64,000 nucleotides of DNA from Staphylococcus auricularis (GTDB lineage Bacteria > Bacillota > Bacilli > Staphylococcales > Staphylococcaceae): positions 17,012 through 81,011 of the forward strand of contig NZ_LLER01000015.1 of NCBI RefSeq assembly GCF_001500315.1, given 5' to 3'. Under the pieces are notes generated by a model, which saw only the letters and a program-made list of their open reading frames with translations, made no database searches and was not told where the DNA came from. Shown here piece by piece: positions 31,128-41,502 of this stretch (position 1 is the first letter of the stretch; the number at the start of each line of letters is the position of its first letter). A program made the position numbers and the translations under genes.

Positions 31128-31670
31128 ATGTTTTTAGGAGAAATGTTATCAAATTATAAACAACAAAGACGGTTTATCTTAGCACAAATCGTCATTACGC
31201 TTGTGGCTGTATTGATTGGCTACAGAATTGCTTTCTTTTTTACACATATTATCGAACAAGGATTAGTGATGAACTTAATGTTAGGGGGCATTGGGTTTAT
31301 TTTACTATGTGTGTTTCATTTCTTATTACTTTATCTCTTTTACCGCGTAGCAGCGCCCCAGAAAACGATTGGCTTACAATTACGCTTTGGTATGGTGAGA
31401 GCCCTTATGCCAGAAAATCAGTTTCATAAATGGGTCTACATTTTGATGACCATTGTCCCTTTATTCATCATCTTGATTTTATGGGGCGTTGTGTTTAGTT
31501 ATTTTCCTTATTCATCATTGATATTGGTCATGAGTAGCTTTATCGGTTACAGTGCACTTGATTTTTGTCTTGTCCTGTCATCTATGAGTTCGCAAGTAAA
31601 GTATGTTGAAGAGATTCCTGGAGGCTTACGTTTTTATTCAAGTGCGAGACATTTCATGCGAAAATTATAG
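31128..31670 (+). CDS. Four-helix membrane protein, unknown function
   Basis: The 180-residue protein has four predicted membrane helices, at about residues 16-36, 46-73, 104-125 and 128-150. The loop between helices 2 and 3 is basic (RVAAPQKTIGLQLRFGMVR), and the C-terminal tail is cytosolic and basic. The start follows TTAGGAGACA. I do not recognise the family; no catalytic motif is visible. It lies between rlmD and dinB with gaps of more than 100 bases on both sides, so it is probably transcribed on its own. Confidence 0.75.
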   Translation: MFLGEMLSNYKQQRRFILAQIVITLVAVLIGYRIAFFFTHIIEQGLVMNLMLGGIGFILLCVFHFLLLYLFYRVAAPQKTIGLQLRFGMVRALMPENQFHKWVYILMTIVPLFIILILWGVVFSYFPYSSLILVMSSFIGYSALDFCLVLSSMSSQVKYVEEIPGGLRFYSSARHFMRKL

Positions 31671-31805
31671 GGGTTAGAAAATGCAGACAGTGAGAAAAGG
31701 TCAGCGTTAAACCATTTAGACAAATGATTAGCAAATCTTTCTCATGCGTGGTACAACTACTGTGAAACCAGCGTGACACAACGTATGTGATGAGGAGGTG
31801 AGGAA

Positions 31806-32876
31806 ATGGGAGAACGACGTATCATACACATTGATATGGATTATTTCTTTGCGCAAGTAGAAATGCGTGATAATCCGAAACTGAGAGGAAAACCTGTCAT
31901 CGTGGGTGGTAAAGCGAGTGGTCGTGGTGTCGTATCTACAGCCTCTTATGAAGCACGTGACTATGGTGTACACTCAGCAATGCCTATGGCGCAAGCGCAT
32001 AAACTCTGTCCAGATGGCTATTATGTCACTACGAATTTTGGTGCTTATAAAGAAGCGTCAAACAAAATTATGAGCATTTTCAGAAGTTATACAGAAATTG
32101 TAGAACCGTTGTCTTTAGATGAAGCTTATTTAGATGTGACAGAACTTGTTCGACCTGATCTTCCAGCCTCACAAATTGCGCAGTATATACGCAGAGATAT
32201 TTACGAAGCCACACAACTGACCTCATCAGCCGGGGTTTCTTATAATAAGTTTTTAGCAAAATTAGCGAGTGGCATGAATAAACCGAATGCGCTCACAATC
32301 ATTGATTATAACAATGTCCATGATATATTAATGAATTTAGATATCGGAGATTTTCCAGGTGTGGGTAAAGCATCGAAAGAGAAAATGCATGCGCATGGCA
32401 TTTATACAGGGCAAGACCTCTATGATCAGAGTGAACGTGAACTGGTTTATTTGTTCGGTAAGAGAGGCCATGGCTTATATAATAAAGCACGGGGTATTGA
32501 TCACAATGAGGTGAAGCCGACACGCATTCGTAAATCTGTCGGTACAGAACGTACATTTGCGACAGATATGAATGATGACGAAGCGATACTGCAGAAGATT
32601 TGGGAGCTCAGTCATAAGACAGCAGAGCGTTTAGCTAATATACAAAAATCAGGCAAAACAGTAACTGTGAAGCTAAAAACGCATCGTTATGAAACGATTT
32701 CTAAACAACGTAGTTTGAGAGATCCAGTGCGAGATGAAACGACGATTTACAATATTGCTTATGATTTGTATACCGATTTGAAAGAGCCGGATGTACCGAT
32801 TCGACTCGTCGGAGTGACAGTGGGTAATTTAGAACAAGTGACGTACGAAAATATGACGATTTACGATTATTTGTGA
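31806..32876 (+). CDS. dinB: DNA polymerase IV (Y family)
   Basis: Pol IV copies past damaged bases and lacks proofreading. The 356-residue product has the Y-family active site ([12 protein letters not shown] with catalytic Asp, and [10 protein letters not shown]). It also has the fingers motif SYEARDYGV, a helix-hairpin-helix ([15 protein letters not shown]) and a C-terminal little-finger domain. It lacks an obvious clamp-binding tail beyond the final NMTIYDYL. The start follows GAGGAGGTGAGG. I found no LexA box upstream. Confidence 0.96.
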   Translation: MGERRIIHIDMDYFFAQVEMRDNPKLRGKPVIVGGKASGRGVVSTASYEARDYGVHSAMPMAQAHKLCPDGYYVTTNFGAYKEASNKIMSIFRSYTEIVEPLSLDEAYLDVTELVRPDLPASQIAQYIRRDIYEATQLTSSAGVSYNKFLAKLASGMNKPNALTIIDYNNVHDILMNLDIGDFPGVGKASKEKMHAHGIYTGQDLYDQSERELVYLFGKRGHGLYNKARGIDHNEVKPTRIRKSVGTERTFATDMNDDEAILQKIWELSHKTAERLANIQKSGKTVTVKLKTHRYETISKQRSLRDPVRDETTIYNIAYDLYTDLKEPDVPIRLVGVTVGNLEQVTYENMTIYDYL

Positions 32877-32914
32877 TTTAGAGTGGGTGCGTTTCACACT
32901 TTTTAGAAAATGAA

Positions 32915-33472
32915 TTAATCTTTATCGGTTAATTGTTTACCGTATACGGATAGCATTTCATCTAAGCTATCGTAGTGTTTAAGTAATCTATACGTAATCA
33001 TAGCACAGGCTTTAGCATCATTTAAGGCATCATGATGACCGTGAAAATCTAAATCATAATAGTCCATCATGTGATTTAACCCGTAGCGATGGTTATTGAC
33101 AGTACGACGAGACAGTTGTAAAGAACAAAAATAAGTCATCGGTGGTGTTTCGAGACCGAGTGCTTGAATACTTGCATGAAGCACACTCATATCAAATGCA
33201 GCGTTGTGTGCGACGACAGGTAAATCATCGATAAAATCTAACATATAAGGCAACACATAATTGAAGTCTGGGGCATCTTCGACATCTTTTGGATGGATGC
33301 CATGGACTTCAATATTTTTTTGTGAAAAATAGTCATTCGGATTCACTAAGGTATAAAAAGATTCGGTGATTTGATGATCGACTACCTTCACCATACCAAC
33401 GGAACAGATACTTGTCCGTTTACCATTTGCGGTTTCAAAGTCCAAAGCAACGAAAGCTTCTTCATTTGTCAT
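32915..33472 (-). CDS. 3'-5' exonuclease, DnaQ-like DEDDh family
   Basis: The 185-residue protein is an exonuclease domain with the DEDDh residues in order: ALDFETANG (Exo I), HNAAFDMSVL (Exo II) and HHDALNDAKACAM (Exo III). It resembles the epsilon subunit of Pol III but is free-standing. Its substrate, DNA or RNA, cannot be told from the sequence. It is convergent with dinB, with only about 38 bases between the stops; a weak hairpin with T run (32881-32905) lies there. Confidence 0.88.
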   Translation of the reverse strand: MTNEEAFVALDFETANGKRTSICSVGMVKVVDHQITESFYTLVNPNDYFSQKNIEVHGIHPKDVEDAPDFNYVLPYMLDFIDDLPVVAHNAAFDMSVLHASIQALGLETPPMTYFCSLQLSRRTVNNHRYGLNHMMDYYDLDFHGHHDALNDAKACAMITYRLLKHYDSLDEMLSVYGKQLTDKD

Positions 33473-33671
33473 TTATCGTCATTTCCTTTCTGATCTTAGA
33501 AGATTGATTATGCAATGACTTTAAATAAGATTTGAAGCTACGTCAAGTTTAAGCGACTTCATCGCAGATTGTTGAAGGATGAAAATAGTGGGGGGAGCAC
33601 TGAGAGGAACTGGTGAAATGTCAACTAAGCTGAGTGATGGACGTGTGTACGATATTTAAATAATTAGACCT

Positions 33672-33708
33672 AAAAAAGAAGGAGAGACCTTGTGCCTCTC
33701 CTTCTTTT
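33672..33708. terminator. Strong terminator downstream of ftnA
   Basis: AAAAAGAAGGAGAG (33672-33685) pairs perfectly with CTCTCCTTCTTTTT (33695-33708). It is oriented to end ftnA on the minus strand and can act both ways. Confidence 0.88.
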
Positions 33709-33738
33709 TGTTTATATATTTTTTAAAGTTCAATTAAA

Positions 33739-34236
33739 TTAGTCTTCGAATTCGCGTGTTCCAAGATCTTTTTCATAAAGATAAAGTGTATTGCAATCGT
33801 CACCGATACGTCTTAAGTAATCAATATGAGTTTGGAACATAGATTCTTCTTCAACTTGTTCATCTAAGAACCAGTTTAAGAATGAGATTGTTTGATAATC
33901 TTTTTCTCTTGTTGCGATATCAGATAAATTGTAGAAACGACTTGTCACATCTTCTTCTTGTGCTAAACCGTCTTCAAATGTTTCTAAGATTGATTTAAAT
34001 TCTGTTTTTGGTGCAGGAAGTGCTGTAAATTCAGGTTTAGAACCGCGGTCATCAATATAGTTATAGATTTTTTTACCGTGGAAACGTTCTTCTTTTGCTT
34101 GTTGGATATAGAAGTTTGCGAAACCTTTATAAGAGTGATAGTCGCAATAAGCAGCCATTGCCATATATGCTTGTGCTGCGTAGTATTCTTGGTTCATTTG
34201 TTCATTTAAAGCGTTTAATAATTCATTGTTTAACAT
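33739..34236 (-). CDS. ftnA: Ferritin (non-haem iron storage)
   Basis: FtnA assembles into 24-subunit cages that oxidise Fe(II) and store it as mineral. The 165-residue four-helix protein has ferroxidase residues in [14 protein letters not shown] (Glu), [11 protein letters not shown] (ExxH) and DEQVEEE, and [12 protein letters not shown] 34236 follows a GGAGGGATA-type ribosome binding site. The promoter carries a PerR-type box, matching the known PerR control of ftn in S. aureus; perR itself lies at the right end of this window. Confidence 0.97.
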   Translation of the reverse strand: MLNNELLNALNEQMNQEYYAAQAYMAMAAYCDYHSYKGFANFYIQQAKEERFHGKKIYNYIDDRGSKPEFTALPAPKTEFKSILETFEDGLAQEEDVTSRFYNLSDIATREKDYQTISFLNWFLDEQVEEESMFQTHIDYLRRIGDDCNTLYLYEKDLGTREFED

Positions 34237-34266
34237 TTTTATCCCTCCAATTTTGAAGCTACTTGT

Positions 34267-34308
34267 AGTATAGCATAGTTTATTCTCATTAGTAAATAAT
34301 AATTATAA
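34267..34308 (-). promoter_or_regulatory. ftnA promoter with PerR box
   Basis: On the minus strand a TGCTATACT extended -10 (hexamer 34267-34272) is 17 bp from TTACTA (34290-34295). The PerR-type box reads AAATAATAATTATAA on the plus strand (34294-34308). It has two mismatches to TTATAATNATTATAA and touches the -35, so PerR binding would block polymerase. Confidence 0.7.
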
Positions 34309-34365
34309 TCTAAGGTTGAAAATGTCATTTTCTAATTGAGAATGTTTTAGCTTCAAGACCGAACA

Positions 34366-34374
34366 TGCTATAAT
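34366..34374 (+). promoter_or_regulatory. Extended -10 promoter of murT-gatD
   Basis: TGCTATAAT combines the TGn extension with a perfect TATAAT. It ends 30 bases before the murT start; the -35 is weak. Confidence 0.6.
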
Positions 34375-34404
34375 AATTGAGTGAATTAAATAGGAGGGTA
34401 ACGA

Positions 34405-35721
34405 GTGAGACAATGGACTGCAACCCACCTAGCAAAATTGGCGCGTGTAGCAAGTAAAGCTGTAGGTAAAAAGGGTACAGATTTACCTGGTCAAGTTGCT
34501 AGAAGAGTGGATCAAAATATATTAAGAAATTTAGCGTCGACGGTAGATGATATCGTTTTTATTAGTGGTACAAATGGGAAAACCACAACATCAAATTTAA
34601 TTGGGCATACATTAAAAGCAAATGACATACCAATTATCCATAATAATGAAGGAGCCAATATGGCAGCGGGCATTACTTCTGCGTTTATTTTGCAGAATCA
34701 GCCGGATACAAAGATCGCAGTCATAGAGATTGATGAAGGCTCTATACCACGTGTATTAAAAGAAATGACACCTTCAATGATGGTCTTTACCAATTTCTTC
34801 AGAGACCAAATGGACCGTTTTGGTGAAATTGATATCATGGTGAACAACATAGCTGAAGCGATTAAAGATAAAGGAATCAAACTCCTATTAAATGCTGATG
34901 ATCCTTTCGTGAGTCGTTTGAAAATAGCAAGTGAAGACCGCGTTTACTATGGTATGAAAGCACGTGCGCATGAATTTGAACAGAGCACGATGAATGAAAG
35001 CCGTTACTGCCCAAATTGTGGCCGATTATTAGTATATGATTACGTACATTACAACCAACTCGGACACTATCACTGTCAATGTGGTTTTAAACGTGAACAG
35101 CCAACATATGAAGTGAATCGTTTCGACTTATCTCCATTCCTTCAATTGGACGTAGATGAAACCATATTTGATATGAAGATTGCGGGGGACTTTAATGCAT
35201 ATAATGCACTCGCGGCTTATACGGTGTTACGTGAATTAGGTCTAAACGATGCATCGATCCGTAAAGGCTTTGAAACATATACTGCAGATAACGGACGCAT
35301 GCAGTATTTCAGTAATGGCACAAAAGAAGCGATGATCAATTTAGCTAAGAATCCTGCAGGTATGAATGCGAGCTTATCCGTCGGTGAGCAAATTGAAGGT
35401 AGTAAAGTCTACGTGATGAGTTTAAACGATAATGCAGCGGATGGCCGTGATACGTCATGGATTTATGACGCAGATTTTGAAAAGCTCTCTCGTCAAGATA
35501 TTTCTGCGATTATCGTGACAGGCACACGTGCTGAAGAATTACAGTTGCGACTTAAACTCGCTGAGGTAGAAGTACCCATCATTGTAGAAAAAGATATTTA
35601 TAAAGCAACGGCGAAAACGATGGATTACAGTAGTTATACTGTGGCAATCCCTAACTACACATCACTTTCACCGATGTTAGAACAATTGAACCGCTCTTTC
35701 GAGGAGGTTAAAGACGCATGA
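34405..35721 (+). CDS. murT: Lipid II isoglutaminyl synthase, MurT subunit
   Basis: MurT with GatD amidates the D-Glu of lipid II to isoglutamine, needed for normal peptidoglycan cross-linking and beta-lactam resistance in staphylococci. The 438-residue Mur-ligase-like protein has the ATP loop [12 protein letters not shown] (about 53-64), a four-Cys zinc ribbon (CPNCGRLL...CQCGF), and a C-terminal DUF1727 domain with [15 protein letters not shown]. The start is GTG behind TAGGAGGGT. Its stop overlaps the gatD start (ATGA). Confidence 0.97.
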   Translation: MRQWTATHLAKLARVASKAVGKKGTDLPGQVARRVDQNILRNLASTVDDIVFISGTNGKTTTSNLIGHTLKANDIPIIHNNEGANMAAGITSAFILQNQPDTKIAVIEIDEGSIPRVLKEMTPSMMVFTNFFRDQMDRFGEIDIMVNNIAEAIKDKGIKLLLNADDPFVSRLKIASEDRVYYGMKARAHEFEQSTMNESRYCPNCGRLLVYDYVHYNQLGHYHCQCGFKREQPTYEVNRFDLSPFLQLDVDETIFDMKIAGDFNAYNALAAYTVLRELGLNDASIRKGFETYTADNGRMQYFSNGTKEAMINLAKNPAGMNASLSVGEQIEGSKVYVMSLNDNAADGRDTSWIYDADFEKLSRQDISAIIVTGTRAEELQLRLKLAEVEVPIIVEKDIYKATAKTMDYSSYTVAIPNYTSLSPMLEQLNRSFEEVKDA

Positions 35722-36437
35722 ATGAATTAACTGTCTACCATTTTATGCCAGATAAATTAAACTTATATAGTGATATTGGTAACATCATGGCGTTAAAACA
35801 ACGCGCGAAAAAACGTAACATTCAATTGAATGTGGTCGATGTGAACGAAACCAATGGGATTGATTTCGAAGGTTGCGATATTTTCTTCATCGGCGGCGGT
35901 AGTGATCGAGAACAAAGTCTTGCGACGAAAGAATTAGAGAAGATCAAAATTCCGTTGAAAGCAGCGATTGAAGATGGATTACCTGGATTAACTGTTTGTG
36001 GTGGTTATCAATTCTTAGGAACGAAATATATCACTCCAGATGGCACTGAATTAGAAGGGCTAGGTATTTTAGATTTTTATACAGAATCTCAAACAGACCG
36101 TTTAACAGGAGATATCGTGATTGAAAGTGATACTTTTGGTACAATCGTTGGTTTTGAAAATCACGGTGGCAGAACATATCATCAATTCGATACATTAGGT
36201 CATGTCACGCATGGTTACGGCAATAATGATCATGATGCGAAAGAGGGTATCCATTATAAAAATTTATTAGGTACGTATCTCCATGGTCCTATTTTACCGA
36301 AAAACCATGAATTAACGGATTATCTACTCAAAGCGGCTTGTGAAAGAAAAGGAATTCCATTTGAGCCTGTAGAACTCGATAATACAGAAGAAGAAGCGGC
36401 TAAAAAAGTGATCGTAGACCGCGTAAGTAAAGGATAA
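35718..36437 (+). CDS. gatD: Lipid II isoglutaminyl synthase, GatD glutaminase subunit
   Basis: GatD hydrolyses glutamine and passes ammonia to MurT. The 239-residue class I-type glutaminase (CobB/CobQ-like) has the nucleophile Cys94 in [22 protein letters not shown] earlier, and the catalytic His in [10 protein letters not shown]. It overlaps murT by four bases, consistent with a 1:1 complex. A strong terminator follows immediately. Confidence 0.97.
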   Translation: MNELTVYHFMPDKLNLYSDIGNIMALKQRAKKRNIQLNVVDVNETNGIDFEGCDIFFIGGGSDREQSLATKELEKIKIPLKAAIEDGLPGLTVCGGYQFLGTKYITPDGTELEGLGILDFYTESQTDRLTGDIVIESDTFGTIVGFENHGGRTYHQFDTLGHVTHGYGNNDHDAKEGIHYKNLLGTYLHGPILPKNHELTDYLLKAACERKGIPFEPVELDNTEEEAAKKVIVDRVSKG

Positions 36438-36441
36438 ATGA

Positions 36442-36484
36442 GAAAGCCAGTTTTACCTCGTGTTGGGGTAAAGCTGGCTTTTTG
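36442..36484. terminator. Terminator between murT-gatD and the UPF0421 gene
   Basis: AAAGCCAG (36443-36450) pairs with CTGGCTTT, with an inner TTTACC/GGTAAA extension, then TTTT. Convergent genes share it. Confidence 0.85.
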
Positions 36485-36510
36485 TATGTGAAGTTATCTC
36501 AATTTGTGAT

Positions 36511-37497
36511 TTAGGCATAACGAGAATCCAGGATACGATAAATCAACAGAATTTCATAAATGACGTGGCTCTTAAGTTGGTTGACATCAAATTCGTCTAA
36601 ACCTTTAACTGAGCGTTTGAGTACAGAAGCGGCTTGTCGTTCACGCTCGAAGTGTCCGGTAGAAATAATTTCATTGATGCGATTAGATATTTTCAAAATC
36701 GCTACTTTTTCCTCAGAATTAAACTGAATTTGCGTATCTCTAGGCAAGTAAATAATATTAGACAAATGAGCGATGAGTAAACGATTCGTTTGTGCTCGCG
36801 TTGAAAGCTGGCGTAATTGAATCCATTCATTATCGCGTGATTTATGATAGTTCAATTCATCTTTTTGATAAGACAACAAGGTATCGACCTTATTATTTAA
36901 TAATTGTAAGGATTCCAAGCGTTTGTTGGCTTTTTCTGAACGAAATTGACCAAAGATGAGCTGCTGCATGCGCATATTGTAGAGTTGATATAAATTTTCT
37001 TCAATTTGTTGCGTCAACTTGATGACCTGATCATAATATTTTGGTGGTAAGATGATAAAGTTTACCAAGCCAGCAGTCACTAGACCAATAATCGCAGTGA
37101 GTAATCGTGAAAAGAAATTAAACATATAGGCTTCGTGAATACCTGGAATCATAGCCATGGCAGTCAGTGTAGCAACGGTTGTACCGGATTGTAAGTTGAG
37201 TTTGGTACATAACAATATCGTAAAGGTAGCGCTAAAAGCATAAGAAAGCGGTGAATCGTCACCGAAAATATAAGTGAAGACCACTGCGAGTAGAGAACCG
37301 ATGACCGTTGCAGGTAAACGTTGGTAGCCTTTTTTCAAAGATGCCTTAGCTGTCGGTTCAATCGTAACGATTGCTGTTAAAATCGCAAATATAGGATTTA
37401 AGTTGAGGGATAAACAAAAGAATGCGGTTAATAAGGTTGCTAATCCCGTTTTTAGCGTCCGTGCCCCTATAATGTGTTTGTACCATTTATTGTCCAT
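36511..37497 (-). CDS. UPF0421/aromatic acid exporter family (DUF939) membrane protein
   Basis: The 328-residue protein has about six closely packed membrane helices in its first 160 residues (GARTLKTGLATLLTAFFCLSLNLNPIFA...) and a cytosolic helical C-terminal half. This is the ArAE_1/FUSC-like plan; S. aureus has a close UPF0421 homologue ending LDSRYA as here. Related FUSC proteins export aromatic acids, but no substrate is known for this one. ATG 37497 is chosen because AGGAG lies 8 bases upstream; an ATG two codons earlier is too close. A paralogue lies at 58902-59996. Confidence 0.85.
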   Translation of the reverse strand: MDNKWYKHIIGARTLKTGLATLLTAFFCLSLNLNPIFAILTAIVTIEPTAKASLKKGYQRLPATVIGSLLAVVFTYIFGDDSPLSYAFSATFTILLCTKLNLQSGTTVATLTAMAMIPGIHEAYMFNFFSRLLTAIIGLVTAGLVNFIILPPKYYDQVIKLTQQIEENLYQLYNMRMQQLIFGQFRSEKANKRLESLQLLNNKVDTLLSYQKDELNYHKSRDNEWIQLRQLSTRAQTNRLLIAHLSNIIYLPRDTQIQFNSEEKVAILKISNRINEIISTGHFERERQAASVLKRSVKGLDEFDVNQLKSHVIYEILLIYRILDSRYA

Positions 37498-37707
37498 GTT
37501 CATAGCTCCTGCGTGTGCTGTTCTAAGTTTAAAACTTGAGCTGCATACATCTCATTTTTCTTTAATAATAATCGTTCGTTTTGTTTATTTATTTTAGCAC
37601 AAAATCATTTTATTTAAAGCGCTTGTTAAAAGGGTATAGATAAATTTAGCGTCCTAACATGGACCTTTACTATAAAAGGATGACGCAATTTTTGATATAA
37701 TACGTAA

Positions 37708-38496
<789 letters not shown>

Positions 38497-38585
38497 TATG
38501 AGATCAATCAACACAGGTGAATAACAAACGACTTAAGTAAAAGATTCATTTCATGTAGCTAAGTCTAAAGTAGGAAACTAAAATC

Positions 38586-38622
38586 GTTCCGGAGCCTATT
38601 CTGTTGGCTTCGGAACCATTTT
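38586..38622 (+). terminator. map terminator, overlapping the vra promoter region
   Basis: GTTCCGGAGCC (38586-38596) pairs with GGCTTCGGAAC (38606-38616) with one mismatch, followed by CATTTTAT. Confidence 0.65.
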
Positions 38623-38627
38623 ATAAT
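38599..38627 (+). promoter_or_regulatory. Candidate vraUTSR promoter
   Basis: A perfect TATAAT (38622-38627) is 17 bp from TTCTGT (38599-38604), 27 bases before the vraU ATG. The hexamers sit inside and just after the map terminator hairpin. The -35 is poor, as expected for a promoter that needs an activator such as VraR. Confidence 0.5.
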
Positions 38628-38654
38628 GGAACCATTCAACAATGAGGTGGTTTT

Positions 38655-39041
38655 ATGAACGTTTTAGCGAAATACTTAAATAAAATGACTGAAAATATAT
38701 TAAATATGAGCATTAAAGATTATCGTCAATACTTAGATATCAAATTAAGTAGTATTGAAAAATACATAAACTATTTGAATTTAAAGAAACAGCACGTTAA
38801 CGAGATGATTGACAGGCTCACGATTACATTAGAAAATAAATATGTTGAATTCATTGAAACGATGAAGATTAATTTTGCGCAAGAAGTAGAAAATATTGAA
38901 ATCAATAATATTAAACAGAAGCTCAATCAAATGGAAGCAGATGTTGCACGTATTGATGCAACGATATCACAACAAACGAAAGAGAAAGCGACTGCCGAAA
39001 CTGAGTGTGATTTAATTGAACAAATCTATTTAGTCGCTTAA
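38655..39041 (+). CDS. vraU: VraU, first protein of the vra operon
   Basis: This 128-residue, highly charged protein is predicted to be nearly all alpha-helical with coiled-coil stretches (about residues 25-60 and 85-120). It has no membrane helix. In S. aureus the first gene of vraUTSR has this size and position and is dispensable for the stress response; its role is unclear. The ribosome binding site GAGGTGG lies 4 bases before the ATG. It is 17 bases from vraT. Confidence 0.85.
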   Translation: MNVLAKYLNKMTENILNMSIKDYRQYLDIKLSSIEKYINYLNLKKQHVNEMIDRLTITLENKYVEFIETMKINFAQEVENIEINNIKQKLNQMEADVARIDATISQQTKEKATAETECDLIEQIYLVA

Positions 39042-39058
39042 TAGAAAGGTGGCGAACA

Positions 39059-39760
39059 ATGACTCACAAATATATATCAACAGAAATGTTGATTATTTTT
39101 ACTGCGCTCATGATTATTGCCAATTTTTATTACATCTTTTTTGAGAAAATTGGCTTTTTACTCGTCTTATTATTAGGGTGCATTCTTACCTATATCGGAT
39201 ACTTATATTTTCATAAGATCAGAGGGTTATTAGCGTTTTGGATTGGTATGTTACTGATTGCCTTTACCTTGCTGTCGAATAAGTATACGATTATTATCTT
39301 ATTTTTATTCTTACTCGTAGTGATTGTGAGATATTTATTTTATAAATTTAAGCCACTTAAAGTCAACGCGACTGAAGAACCTGTGACGTCACCTCAATTC
39401 ATCAAGCAGAAGTGGTTAGGTGAGCAACGCACGCCAGTCTATGTATATAAATGGGAAGATGTACAGATTCAACACGCAATAGGTGAAGTACACCTCGATA
39501 TGACTAAAGCTGCGAATATTAAAGAAAATAATACGATAGTGGTCCGTCATCTCATCGGAAAGGTACAAATTTTTGTGCCGTTTAATTATAACGTGAACTT
39601 ACATTTTGCAGCATTGTTTGGCAAAGTTTTCATTAATGATAAGACATATCGTGTGGAAAATAATCACATACAAGTGCTTGAAGAAACAAAAAAAGATAAT
39701 TACGCTGTTAATATTTACGTCTCAACATTAATTGGTGATGTTGAGGTGGTCTATAGATGA
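39059..39760 (+). CDS. vraT: VraT (YvqF/LiaF-like) regulator of VraSR
   Basis: VraT is a membrane protein that, with VraS and VraR, is required for response to cell-wall antibiotics. The 233-residue product has four short N-terminal membrane helices (about 9-26, 30-50, 54-72, 76-92). Its C-terminal beta-rich LiaF domain includes [11 protein letters not shown] and [16 protein letters not shown]. LiaF proteins usually restrain their kinase; VraT is reported to act positively. It overlaps vraS by four bases. Confidence 0.95.
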   Translation: MTHKYISTEMLIIFTALMIIANFYYIFFEKIGFLLVLLLGCILTYIGYLYFHKIRGLLAFWIGMLLIAFTLLSNKYTIIILFLFLLVVIVRYLFYKFKPLKVNATEEPVTSPQFIKQKWLGEQRTPVYVYKWEDVQIQHAIGEVHLDMTKAANIKENNTIVVRHLIGKVQIFVPFNYNVNLHFAALFGKVFINDKTYRVENNHIQVLEETKKDNYAVNIYVSTLIGDVEVVYR

Positions 39761-40803
39761 ACCACTATATTAGAACCATTGGCTCAATGTTGATACTCGT
39801 TTATAGTGTGTTGATCACGTTTTTGTTCATTGATCGTTTCTTCGTTAATATTATTTATTTTCAAGGCATGTTTTACACACAAATTTTAGGGATACCTGTC
39901 ATTTTATTTCTCAATTTGATTATCATTTTGTTATGTATTATCGTCGGGTCTATCTTGGCTTATAAAATTAACGAACAAAATCATTGGTTACAAACACAAA
40001 TTGAACATGCAATCGAAGGCGAAACGGTTGGAATTAATGATCAAAACATCGAACTTTATAATGAAACCATCGCTTTGTACCAAACGTTGGTACCACTTAA
40101 CCAAGAATTGCATCGTCTCCGCATGAAAACGCAAAATATGACCAATGAATCGTACAACATGAATGATGTTAAAGTGAAAAAAATCATTGAAGATGAACGT
40201 CAGCGTTTAGCAAGAGAGCTACATGATTCAGTGAGTCAACAACTCTTTGCGGCGAGTATGATGCTCTCAGCGATTAAAGAAACGAAACTTGAACCTCCAT
40301 TGGACCAACAAATTCCAACGTTAGAAAAAATGGTTCAAGATTCACAACTAGAAATGCGTGCGCTATTATTACACTTGAGACCACTTGGATTGAAAGACAA
40401 ATCTCTCGGCGAAGGGATTAAAGATTTGGTTACAGATTTACAGCGTAAAGTGCCGATGAAAGTCGCGCATGAAATTGAAGATTTTGAAGTACCAAAAGGA
40501 ATAGAAGACCACTTATTCCGAATTACACAAGAAGCGATTTCGAATACGTTACGCCATTCAGAGGGTACGAAGGTGACGGTAGAGTTATTTAATAAAGTTG
40601 ACTACTTATTATTACGTATCCAAGATGATGGGAAAGGCTTTAATGTAGATGAAAAAGTAAAACAAAGTTACGGCCTTAAAAATATGAGAGAACGTGCGTT
40701 AGAAATTGGTGCGACATTTCATATCGTGTCATTACCTGACTCAGGTACAAGAATTGAAGTAAAAGCGCCATTGAATAAGGAGGATGAGACGGATGCCAAT
40801 TAA
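39757..40803 (+). CDS. vraS: VraS sensor histidine kinase
   Basis: VraS senses inhibition of peptidoglycan synthesis and phosphorylates VraR. The 348-residue NarL-type kinase has two N-terminal membrane helices (about 8-28 and 43-69) with almost no external loop, so it probably senses within the membrane. His156 lies in [12 protein letters not shown] (HisKA_3), and the ATP-binding domain shows DDGKGFN and [10 protein letters not shown]. It overlaps vraR by 11 bases. Confidence 0.97.
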   Translation: MNHYIRTIGSMLILVYSVLITFLFIDRFFVNIIYFQGMFYTQILGIPVILFLNLIIILLCIIVGSILAYKINEQNHWLQTQIEHAIEGETVGINDQNIELYNETIALYQTLVPLNQELHRLRMKTQNMTNESYNMNDVKVKKIIEDERQRLARELHDSVSQQLFAASMMLSAIKETKLEPPLDQQIPTLEKMVQDSQLEMRALLLHLRPLGLKDKSLGEGIKDLVTDLQRKVPMKVAHEIEDFEVPKGIEDHLFRITQEAISNTLRHSEGTKVTVELFNKVDYLLLRIQDDGKGFNVDEKVKQSYGLKNMRERALEIGATFHIVSLPDSGTRIEVKAPLNKEDETDAN

Positions 40804-41422
40804 AGTATTGTTTGTGGACGATCACGAGATGGTTAGGATCGGTATATCGAGCTATTTATCTACGCAAACAGATATTGAAGTTGTGGGTGAGGGCGAATCA
40901 GGCAAGGATGCGATTGCTAAAGCACATGAACTCAATCCCGACTTAATATTAATGGATCTTGTGATGGAAGATATGGATGGGGTAGAAGCGACAACACAAA
41001 TTAAAAAAGACTTTCCGCATATTAAAGTCGTGATGCTGACAAGCTATATTGAAGACAATGAAGTTTATCGTGCGTTAGATGCAGGCGTAGATAGCTATAT
41101 TTTAAAAACGACGAGTGCGAGCGGTATTGCTGACGCAATCCGTAAAACCCATCAAGGTGAAGCGGTATTTGAACCCGAAGTGTTAGTGAAAATGCGTAAC
41201 CGTATGAAACAACGTGCGGAATTATATGAAATGTTGACCGAACGTGAAATGGAAATACTATTATTAATCGCAAAAGGTTATTCTAACCAAGAAATTGCAA
41301 GTGCTTCCCATATTACGATTAAGACGGTTAAAACCCATGTAAGTAATATATTAAGTAAGCTTGAGGTTCAAGACCGGACGCAAGCCGTCATCTACGCATT
41401 CCAACACAATTTAATTAATTAA
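40793..41422 (+). CDS. vraR: VraR response regulator
   Basis: VraR activates the cell-wall stress regulon, including its own operon and, in S. aureus, sgtB, pbp2 and murZ. The 209-residue NarL/LuxR-type regulator has the receiver phosphoacceptor Asp55 ([13 protein letters not shown]) and a C-terminal helix-turn-helix ([28 protein letters not shown]). ATG 40793 is chosen because AAGGAGGA lies 8 bases upstream and homologues begin here; the open frame starts at 40784. A strong terminator ends the operon. Confidence 0.97.
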   Translation: MPIKVLFVDDHEMVRIGISSYLSTQTDIEVVGEGESGKDAIAKAHELNPDLILMDLVMEDMDGVEATTQIKKDFPHIKVVMLTSYIEDNEVYRALDAGVDSYILKTTSASGIADAIRKTHQGEAVFEPEVLVKMRNRMKQRAELYEMLTEREMEILLLIAKGYSNQEIASASHITIKTVKTHVSNILSKLEVQDRTQAVIYAFQHNLIN

Positions 41423-41441
41423 ATAACGATAATATGAAATA

Positions 41442-41496
41442 GAGTAGGTGCAACATCTGATGCCATTGATGAGATGTTAAAACCTACTCCTTTTTT
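41442..41496. terminator. Terminator of vraUTSR, shared with the carbonic anhydrase gene
   Basis: GAGTAGGT (41442-41449) pairs with ACCTACTC (41482-41489), with an inner AACATCT/AGATGTT stem, followed by TTTTTT. Confidence 0.85.
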
Positions 41497-41502
41497 ATTG
41501 CG

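Noticed and set aside
37614..37627. TTAAAGCGCTTGTT upstream of the UPF0421 gene as a possible cre site
   Set aside because: Two mismatches to the consensus, one at a key position, and no catabolic gene beside it.
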